Assembly: GCA_011799875.1 (NCBI GenBank)
Contig: CM022303.1
Span: 220,006,255-220,070,254, forward strand
Direction of reading: 5' to 3'
Length of the DNA: 64,000 nt
DNA from: Thinopyrum elongatum
Lineage: Eukaryota > Streptophyta > Magnoliopsida > Poales > Poaceae
This document shows positions 55,397-64,000 of the stretch, piece by piece. The translations under genes and the position numbers were made by a program. Under the pieces are notes generated by a model, which worked only from the letters and a program-made list of their open reading frames with translations, was not told the origin of the DNA and searched no databases. Each line of letters opens with the position of its first letter. Position 1 is the stretch's first letter.

Positions 55397-58300
55397 TGTA
55401 ACACCCCAAAAATTTAACCATATTTTTTTATTAAGTAAAATTTGGCCAGAAATAAAATTCTGATTTATAACTAAGTCCTTTATTATTTTCAGAGTATTTT
55501 CTGTTTCTGTTTTCCAAAATTCTTCCCTCCATATAGAAATTTTTGGAAATAATACTATGGCTTTGGTAGTTTTCTTGAAACTTTTCAATTATAGTTTAAT
55601 AACACTAAGAATTAACTTCAAAATAAAATTTGCCACTAAATAATTCTTTTAATAGCTTTTTTAATTCTTTAAATGCCTCTGTTGCATTGTAACCAATTTA
55701 AATAATTCATTGAAAATTCCACAAAAAATTATGGGAGGTCATGTGATGCCTACATGTCACTTTTGTGCAAAAACCCAACTTGGTGTTTTGAAAATTTTGA
55801 GTGAAACAACCTCTTTTCAATTCTGTCCTGAATTTGAGTTTCTACTACAACCCCATTTTTCCTTGCTCAAATAATGCTGAAATTTCTCCCAATCATAGTC
55901 CTTCCAACCAAACACCTAATTCCAGAAGCTCAGCCCCAACTGCATCATTTTAGTTCATCAAATTATCCTCTGTAGTTTCTGTTCAGAATTGAAATTCACC
56001 AAAACTTGCACTATCAAGTTTCTCTTATGGTCTATCCAACTACACCAACATCTCTAGCATCTAAAGAGACATCACTCTAGGAATTTTCACATTCAACAAA
56101 ACCTGCCAGGTCACCTTTTCATTTCATCAAACACCTTGCAGGCATGACCAAAATCTGGCAACATTCTAAACTACATTTGATATTTACTTCTCTTGCCAAA
56201 CCAGCATGTCCTTCACCTCTTTCATGCCCATAAGAACCACCCTAATGAGTCTTAGCTCATTTAGGTCTCTGTAGATGCCCATGGCATTTCGTCGAGCACC
56301 AGACGTGCGTGCGCTGGGCGCGACCAGAGAACGCATACTACACGGTTGGCATCGACCCCTGCCGCTTCCCCGCTGCTTCTTCCGCACGCTCGAGTCTTCC
56401 ACAGGACCCCGCCGTCCACGCTAAGCATCAACGACATCCTCCCCTGGCCACTAGTGCCGTCCACCACCGACCACCGCCGCCGCCGAGGACGTCGGCTCGG
56501 ACACGCCACCACATGGCCAAATCCGAAGCCGCCAGTTTGCCCCACCTTAAACACCAGCCCACCGACCTCATCCGCAGTCGCTGACCCCGCCGACACCTCC
56601 CCACCCCGAAGATTTTCCCCTGGTGCCGCCCCGCGCCGACCTGAGCCGTCACCGCCGTCTCCCACTCGAGCACGACACCGCCCGAGCTGCCCGTCCCCGC
56701 CAACGTGCCCCCTCCTTAACTCTGACCACTGCTCCCTTCGCCGACCTCAGCTACCTCCCCACCGACCTCACCGGCCTCAACTACTGCCGTTAATTGCCGC
56801 CGCCGTCGTGACTTCCTCGGGAAGCCACGGCACCAGCTTCGCCTCACCTATATAAGCCACCCCAGGCCCTCTGCCGCATCGCCGCATCTCCCCCTCCCTC
56901 TCAGAGCTTCTTCGAAGCAGTAGGACGACCGGAGTGGTCGTCTTCCTCACACTCGGCAGCTACGGCCACCGCCACGTTCCAGCCAATTCCCACGCAACCC
57001 AAGCCCTCCCCTCTTCATTCTCTCCACCAAACACTCCACCTAGTCGCCGTGCACCTGTTCCATGCCTCAATTTGGCCGGAGCAAGCTCGTGGGCGAAAGC
57101 CCCAAATCACCGCCGCCGAGGTCTTTCGGGGAGCGACATCACCGGCGACTCCGTCCGCCCCGCCGACCGTGCCGAGCATCGAAAGGACCGCTTCATCCTA
57201 CTGAGCACGACGGTGGGCTCCGTTCCACGGGAGATGCCGCCGTCCGCCGGCGAGGGCCACCGGAGCGGCCTCCTCTGCTCTGTCGCGAGGGAGAAGAGCG
57301 GGAGGACCGGTCAAACAGGACAGGTGGGCCCGATGGGTCCCATCGTCAGTGACCTCATCTCTCTCTCTCTGTCAGCACAGTTGGGCCAGTCCCGCAGCCA
57401 CGGCCCAGTGACGCCGTCCGACTAAAACGCGCTCAGGGCGCACCTCCACTTCTTTTCCCTTTTTCCTTTTTCTGCAATTTTCAAATAATTCCTCAGTGAC
57501 CATTTCAAATCCAAATCCAATGATCCAAATTTCTACGGTCTTATAAAATCATGATCTATTTATCCAGATTAGGTGAACATTTTTCCTAAATTCTGTTTCC
57601 ACTGGATCTTTTAAATAGTCCATTTCTTTATTCTTTTCAACTTAGAAATACTCTAAGTAATTCATATTAACTCCAAATAAATTGATTCTTTTTCTTTTAG
57701 TTTTCATTTTTCACCTAGTTTATTTTAGTATTTACTTCAAAAATATTTGAAACAATTTTTAGTACTGTTTTTGCTTTATATGGTAATTGCAATATTTTTG
57801 AAAATAGGAAAATGGAGGGAAGAGAATTTTCAAAACTTTTAGAGTGCACCCAGCAACTTTGCATGCCCAAGGCAAGCATCTTGAACACTTGATATGGTGA
57901 TTGCATGGTTAAATGTTTGCTAGAATATATGAGTCATGCATAGGTTGAATTAAAATAAAATTTGCATGCATGTAGTGATGGCATGTTTCCTCATACCATG
58001 CATCGTGTGTTGTCATGACTAACTTGCAGGTGCAGGTATAAGTAAAATACAGTACCGGCAGAAGGGTGACCATGTTGAAGCATGATCATGCCTTGTCTGT
58101 TATGCATGTTGGAGCATGCAAGGGTTGTGGCCCTGTTTGGATTTGCTGTTGAAAGAATACTTTGTTGTGCTAACCACTGCAGGAAATATTTGAGCCTCCT
58201 GAGTCGACCATAGATAGAGTCTTGTTCCGATAACCCCCATACTTGTTTCGTGCTGCCACTTGTCTCTGCCACAGGTGGGGTATGGTTTAGTAAGTTGTTA

Positions 58301-59856
58301 ACCCCTTTCTATGCACACACCGTATAGAGGGCCACGATGAGGGTTTCCATGGTCGTGGACTAAATCCTGTCATCGGGTCAGGGGGCATGGGTGTTATCGG
58401 CTGTAGCCGAGAGGGGGTGCCCCCTTGGAATCCGCGCGTATTAATAGTGATCCCATGCTACTCGAGATTGCTGTCTCCCCGACTTAGAATTTTTCTGAAA
58501 CGATGCTTTGGGTGATTCCTGGCATCCGGACGGTTAATCTGGTGTGTGTTGGTCAGGTGTGTTTTCAACCCAAAGACCGTAATGGGAATTAGTCAGTGTC
58601 ATGATACTGACTAAAGAAATCCTTTACTTGTGGGTAAAGAGTACACCCTCTGCAGAGTTTATACCTATTCGAATAGCCGTGTCCGCGGTCAAGGATTACA
58701 GTCTGGGTTGGTCAAGTGTCGGTCTTAGTGTCAGTCTTCGGAGGAAATAATTAAAGTGAGCATGAGTTACTTGGCAGGATAATTTTTGTCACCACTAATG
58801 CTGTCATGAATATTTTTGTTATCATGAATGATATTGTTTGCATGTTAATATTACTGCCTTTATGAATATTATTGTGGACTAACCCGTTCTCTTATTATAC
58901 TTTTCCTGAGTGTCTCAGGGGCTGGCTAGACTACCCCGGGCATTCGGTTTTATTTTCAAGACCTCTTCGTGGCGTCCCTCGAGTTCTCAGGCGGTCTATC
59001 ACGCCACTACTCTTGTGGACACCCGATTGACATTTCTTTTCAAGACCGACCGTGGTGTCACTTTTGACACCCGACTAGCATTTCTTTTCAAGACCTTTCG
59101 TGGCGTCGCTTGAGTTTTCGGGCAGTCGCTCAACTCTCTTTTAGACACCCGATTGTCATTTCTTTTCAAGACCTCTTCGTGGCGTCCCTCGAGTTCTCAG
59201 GCGGTCTATCACGCCACTACTCTTGTGGATACCCGATTGGGATTTCTCTTCATGACCTACCGCGGTGTCACTTTAGACATCCGACCGGCATTTCCTTTAT
59301 TTTATTTTCCTTTAACTTTCCTTGTTTATCACTATTCATTTATTTGTACATGCCAATATGTTATCATGCCATGATTTAATTCCTGTCACCATGCATCTAA
59401 TATAGTCCAGCATGAGCATACGCATATAATTTAATTCATCATGATCACATAATATCTGCTGCATTCTGTATATCTTTTGTTCATAATGTTTGCGAGTACA
59501 TTCAAACGTACTCACAGGCTTGTCCCTGGCTATTTACTTGGCTAGGTAAGGAGTTCTACGAGGAGTACCACAGCGACGTCCATGCGGAGCCTAGGATGGC
59601 AGCCACGCTGGATAGGAATTATCCGGGTCAGCTGTTCCTGTGGGAATGGAGCCCCATCGACGTTGGAGAACCATGAGTCATTTCCGTCATCCACCACCGG
59701 AATCACTGTTGTATCATTAGACCTTTATGGTCTTGTATCTAATTCTTGTAATAGCTTGGTAATCTGTAACAAGGACGTGTCCACCAGTAACAGTAATTTT
59801 GGGCTGGTGATGACACGAGGGGTTAATTTCTGGGATACCGTGTCCCGGCCCCGACA
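55397..59856 (+). repeat. LARD2 3' LTR
   Basis: Direct repeat of 48675-53149 with a few percent differences and small indels. TATA 56849-56856; palindrome 58665-58676; repeat cluster 58951-59290. Confidence 0.93.
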
Positions 59857-59861
59857 ACAAG

Positions 59862-60186
59862 CCACCAGGGGCACCCTACCCCCCTGTGCGTGCCTCGGTG
59901 CCTCGTGGGCCACAGCTCCATCTTCTCGTCCCCTCCCGAAGCTTCCAGGGTCTGTTATTTCTAGAAAAAAATCTCCAAAAAGTTTTGTGGCATTTGGACT
60001 TCGTTTGGTACTGATATTCTAAAAACAAAAAACAGGCAAAAACAGCAACTGGCACTGGGCACTAAATTAATAGGTTAGTCCCAAAAAATGATATATAGTT
60101 GCCTGTAAATGTATATAAAACATCCAAGATTGATACTATAATAGCACGGAACAATAAAAAATTATAGATACGTTGGAGACGTATCA
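59862..60186 (-). repeat. LTR B, last segment (its 5' end)
   Basis: Continuation of LTR B after LARD2. On the minus strand it starts TGATACGTCTCCAACG. Summed with 30903-32128 and 48669-48674, LTR B is about 1557 bp, matching LTR A (1571). Confidence 0.85.
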
Positions 60187-61578
60187 ACCATCCCCAAGCT
60201 TAATTCCTGCTCGTCCTCGAGTAGGTAAATGATAAAAACAGAATTTTTGATGTGGAATGCTACCTAGCATATTCATCATATAATCTTTTCTTTTGTGGCA
60301 TGGATATTTGGACTTGAATGATTCAAAACAATAGTCTATAATTTGACATGAAGACATCTATACTCAAGCATACTAACAAGCAACCATGTCTTTCAAAATA
60401 TCAACACTAAAGAAAGCTATCTCTAGCCCATTATGCTCAATCATTGGTCCATTCATGAAACACACTCAAATATTAGCTACACCCAATGCACAAGTATGAA
60501 AATAGTGTTTCCTAGTTGGTGCTTTGTAAGAGAAGATGGAGACTCAAAATAAAAATAAAAATTGCATAAAAAGTAAATAGAAAGGCCCTTCGCAGAGGGA
60601 AGCAGAGATTTGTAGAGGTGACAGAGCTCAAGGCTTAAATTGAGAGATAAAATTATTTTGAGAGGCATGCTTTTCCTGTCAACGAAAACGACCGAGAATT
60701 CCCAATATCTTCCATGCTAGACACATTATAGGTGGTTCCCAAACAGAAAATAAGGTATATTTCTTTTCCACCATTCTTTCACAATCCATGGCTAGCCGTA
60801 TCCATGGGTGCCTTCCATACCAATAGTTTCCAAGGAATTTATTATTATCATCATATTAAAAAAATTCATTTCGGGACTGGGCATCCCTAATACCTGCCAC
60901 ACTCTCGTGCAATGGCAAGTGAATAAACACTCATCATGAGAATAAAATACCTAGCATGGAAAATATTGGTCACCCCCTGCCACTTCATGAGCAGTACAGA
61001 CACACAAAATGGAAATTTATTTTGAAAAATTAGAGTTGGCACATGCAAATTTACTTAGAACAGCATGGAAATACCACATATAGGGAGGTATGGTGGACTC
61101 ATTTGGCACAATTTTGGGTTTAAGGAAGTGGATACACAAGCAGCATTCCCTCTGAGTACAAATGAAGGCTAGCAAATAGATTGAGAAGCGGCCAACCAAA
61201 AAACTAAAACGGTCATAAACACGCATTGAATATAACTAACACTAAATAATGCATCATAAGTAGGATATAACTTAGTTGCATAACTATTGATTTTGCGTGC
61301 TTGTAGTACTAATAAAATCATTAGTATTAGTATTGGAAAAGTCACACAATTTGGTATTTTCTTGAGACATTGTGACAAGGCAAGCAATCTAACACACGAG
61401 CAAACAAAAAGCAAATGGAAAAGACGAACGAGAGAAGGGCAAAAAAAGGCAAATCTTTTTATGTTTTTCTGAAAACGTTTTAGAAGTGGGGGAGAGGAAA
61501 ACGAGAGGCAAATGGCAAATAATGTAATGCAAGAGATGAGAGTTTATGATGGGTACTTGGTAGGCTTGATGTAGAACC
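60187..61578 (-). other. Internal remnant of the B/C element, non-coding
   Basis: Directly after LTR B, minus GAATTAAGCTTGGGGATGGT is the polypurine tract. On the other side, about 61400-61578 matches the leader of element A, but the gag start seen in A is lost. No gag or pol domain is present. The junction of the two parent elements probably lies near 61350-61400. Confidence 0.6.
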
Positions 61579-61596
61579 TCCCCGGCAACGGCGCTA
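61579..61596 (-). promoter_or_regulatory. Primer-binding site of element C (tRNA-Asp, one mismatch)
   Basis: Minus TAGCGCCGTTGCCGGGGA differs from the canonical site by one base (TAG for TGG). Confidence 0.8.
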
Positions 61597-61607
61597 GAAA
61601 TTCTTCC

Positions 61608-63194
61608 TGCTACTTCTTGAGCTTGCGTTGATTTTTCCCTTGAAGAGGAAAGGGTGATGCAGCAAAGTAGAGATAAGTATTTCCCTCAGTTAAGAACCAA
61701 GGTATCAATCCAGTAGGAGGCACAAGCAAGTCTCCAATCTATGCACCTGCACAAACTAACAAACACTTGCACTCAGCGCGAAAAAGGGGTTGTCAATCCC
61801 TTCACGGTCTCGAACAAGAGTGAGATCTAATAGAGATAGGTATAAAAGATTACTAAAATGTAAAACAAAGTAAAAAACAAATAAATTGCAGCAAGGTATT
61901 TTTGGGTTTTTTTTTTGTTTATAGATCTGAAAATATATGATGGAAAATAGACCTGGGGGCCATAGGTTTCACTAGAGGCTTCTCTCTTGAAGATAGCATA
62001 CGGTGGGTGAACAAATTACTGTTGAGCAATTGATAGAAAAGCGCAAAGTTATGACGATATCTAAGGTAATGATCATGAATACAGGCATCACGTCCGTGAC
62101 AAGTAGACTGAAACGATTCTGCATCTACTACTATTACTCCACACATCGACCGACTCCTGCCTGCATGTAGAGTATTAAGTTCATAAGAACAGACCACTGC
62201 TTTAAGTAAGATGACATGATGTAGAGGGATAAACTCAAGCAATATGATGAAAACCCCATCTTTTTATCCTCGATGGCAACAATACAATACATGCCTCGCT
62301 ACCCCTTCTGTCACTGGGTGAGGACACCGCAAGATTGAACCCAAAACTAAGCACCTCTCCCATTGCAAGAAAAACCAATCTAGTTGGCCAAACCAAACCG
62401 ATAGTTCGAAGAGAAATGCAAAGATATCTTAACCATGCATAAAAGAGTTCAGAGAAGACTCAAATAATATTCATAGATAATCTGATCATAAATCCACAAT
62501 TCATCGGATCTCAACAAACGCACTGCAAAAAAGTATTACATCGAATAGATCTCCAAGAACATCGAGGAGAACATTGTATTGAAGATCAAAGAGAGAGAAG
62601 AAGCCATCTAGCTACTAGCTATGGACCCGTAGGTCTGTGGTAAACTACTCACGCATCATCGGTAGGGCAGCAAGGTTGATGTAGAGGCCCTCCATGATTG
62701 AATCCCCCTCTGGCAGATCACCGGAAAAGGCCCCAAGATGGGATCTCACGGAAATAGAGGCTTGCGGCAGCAGAAAAATATTTTGGTGGACGCTTCTGGT
62801 GGTTTGGGTATATTTGGGAATTTATAGCGCAAGAATTAGGGTTGGAGGACTCCCGAGGGGCCCACAAGCCCTCAAGGTGCCCTCCCCCCAGGGGCGTGCC
62901 TGGCAGGCTTGTGGCCTCCTCGGCCATCTTCTGACCCCCTCTCCAAGATCCGTGGATGTCTTCTGGTCCAAGAAAAATCATCGTAAAGTTTTATTCTGTT
63001 TGGACTCCGTTTGATATTCCTTTTCTGTAAAACTCAAAAACAAGGAAAAAACAGAAACTGTCACTGGGCTCTAGGTTAATAGGTTAGTCCCAAAAATAAT
63101 ATAAAATAGCATATTAATGCATATAAAACATCCAAAACAGATAATATAATAGCATGGAACAATCAAAAATTATAGATACGTTGGAGACGTATCA
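61608..63194 (-). repeat. LTR C, 1.59 kb
   Basis: On the minus strand it starts TGATACGTCTCCAACG and ends AGTAGCA. It is much closer to LTR A than to LTR B, for instance in the LTR end near the TTGAAGAGGAAAGGGTGATG block. Confidence 0.85.
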
Positions 63195-63815
63195 GGGTTA
63201 TGTGAACGTCGACTACATGACACTTCACCATCTTTGGGCCTAAGGGAATGCATTGTGGAGTAGTTATTAGATGATGGGTTGCTAGAGTGACAGAAGCTTA
63301 AACCCTAGTTTATGTGTTATTCCGTAAGGGACTGATTTGGATCCATATGTTTAATGCTATGGTTAGATTTTATCTTAATACTTTTCTCGTAGTTGCGGAT
63401 GCTTGTGAGGGGGTTAACCATAAGTGGGAGGCTTGTTCAAGTAAAAACAACACCCAAGTACCGGTCCACCCACATATCAAATTATCAAAGTAGCGAACGC
63501 GAATCAAATCAACATGATGAAAGTTACTAGATGAAATTCCCGTGTGTCCTTAAGAACGCTTTGCTTATTATACGAGACCGTTTTGGCCCGTCCTTTGCTA
63601 CAAAAAGGATTGGGCTACCTTGCTGCACTCTATTTACCGTTACCATTACTTGCTCGTTACAAATTATCTTGCAATCAAACTACCTGTTACCGACAATTTC
63701 AGTGCTTGCAGAAATTACCTTGCTGAAAACCACTTGTCATTTCCTTCTGCTCCTCGTTGGGTTCGACACTCTTACTTATCGAAAGGACTAGATCCCCTAT
63801 ACTTGTGGGTCATCA
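63195..63815 (+). repeat. 3' part of another Gypsy LTR
   Basis: It ends GATCCCCTATACTTGTGGGTCATCA, a very common Triticeae Gypsy LTR ending, preceded by TTGGGTTCGACACTCTTACT. Its 5' part is missing because LTR C begins at 63194. No primer-binding site follows, so it is a 3' or solo LTR. Confidence 0.55.
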
Positions 63816-64000
63816 CACATAGCTAGTTGAGCGGTTGACGGACGCGGACAAACGATTTTGCTAATGTACCTAGTATGCCTCGGGTTGGTGTTTTTGAAGC
63901 GATTGTTAATGCATAATTTCTTTTGTCTATGATGGTCATTGCTTTGTTCCTATCAAAATTTTGGCATTCTCTCTAAACCTTTGGCAATGAAAATTTGGGC
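63816..64000. other. Unassigned right edge
   Basis: Nothing recognisable in this stretch after the LTR end; too short to classify. Confidence 0.4.

Larger units (their letters stand above)
48675..59856 (+). mobile_element. LARD2: large-LTR retrotransposon derivative, second family
   Basis: LTRs of 4475 and 4460 bp flank 2.25 kb of internal DNA. Perfect ACAAG target duplications lie at 48670-48674 and 59857-59861. Termini are TGTAACACCCC and GGCCCCGACA. A tRNA-Met primer site at 53154-53165 and a polypurine tract at 55382-55396 give plus orientation. Apart from the terminal TGTAACACCCCAAAAAT, the PPT region and a 60-bp R-U5 block, its LTR is not alignable by eye with LARD1. The internal domain nevertheless encodes the same two proteins. 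There is no gag or pol. LTR differences are a few percent, so it is older than LARD1. Confidence 0.92.
30903..63194 (-). mobile_element. Athila-like element with unlike LTRs (B left, C right), invaded twice
   Basis: LTR B (30903-32128, 48669-48674 and 59862-60186), a 1.4-kb internal remnant and LTR C (61608-63194) are all on the minus strand. The polypurine side is at 60187 and the tRNA-Asp primer site at 61579-61596. B and C differ much more from each other than C differs from A, the internal domain is far too short, and the flanks (GTCCA, GGGTT) do not form a target duplication. This looks like a deletion joining two elements rather than one insertion. B was later hit by the Sirevirus and LARD2. 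Confidence 0.7.

Overview
The window is plant repeat DNA, most probably from a large Triticeae grass genome (wheat, barley, rye or Aegilops type). I found no convincing low-copy host gene, no rRNA or tRNA gene and no CRISPR array. Nearly every base belongs to nested transposable elements. The reasons for the assignment are a CACTA end (CACTACAAAAAA), Gypsy and Copia LTRs with 5-bp target duplications, and LTR families typical of Triticeae intergenic DNA. Family names are from memory and are tentative.

Layout. (1) 1-13378: right part of a CACTA transposon whose GGGCC-rich subterminal repeats are split by LARD1 (1530-12627, minus strand), a large-LTR, short-internal-domain retrotransposon with perfect CGAAA target duplications. 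(2) 13379-19516: 3' part of a Tat-like Gypsy element: reverse-transcriptase scrap, tandem repeats, a long antisense extra gene (15.3-18.2 kb) and the 3' LTR. (3) 19517-21553: 5' LTR, tRNA-Asp primer site and gag start of an Athila-like Gypsy element (A). (4) 21554-23419: remnant of another minus-strand LTR element (D). (5) 23420-30902: a tandem array of about 2.7-kb units. (6) 30903-63194: an Athila-like element assembled from two different LTR subfamilies (B left, C right). Its B LTR was hit twice within 6 bp: by a 16.5-kb Maximus-like Sirevirus (32129-48663, minus, duplication GGGCC) and by LARD2 (48675-59856, plus, duplication ACAAG). (7) 63195-64000: end of another LTR and unassigned sequence.

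How the parts work together. The Sirevirus keeps a long gag, a long integrase-RT-RNase H frame and a 1.2-kb-codon extra gene. It also has a rearranged duplication of pol and several stop codons, so it looks dead as an autonomous element. The two LARDs encode no gag or pol and would need proteins from other elements.

Most interesting result. LARD1 and LARD2 belong to different families, yet both encode the same two proteins in the same layout. A sense ORF after the primer-binding site has a weak double-stranded-RNA-binding-domain look. An antisense microgene near the polypurine tract has its own TATA box and encodes a 53-55 aa single-pass membrane protein. In codons 11-39 of the microgene the two copies differ at 14 codons, all synonymous, with no amino-acid change. 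That is direct evidence for purifying selection on an antisense protein inside elements regarded as non-coding.
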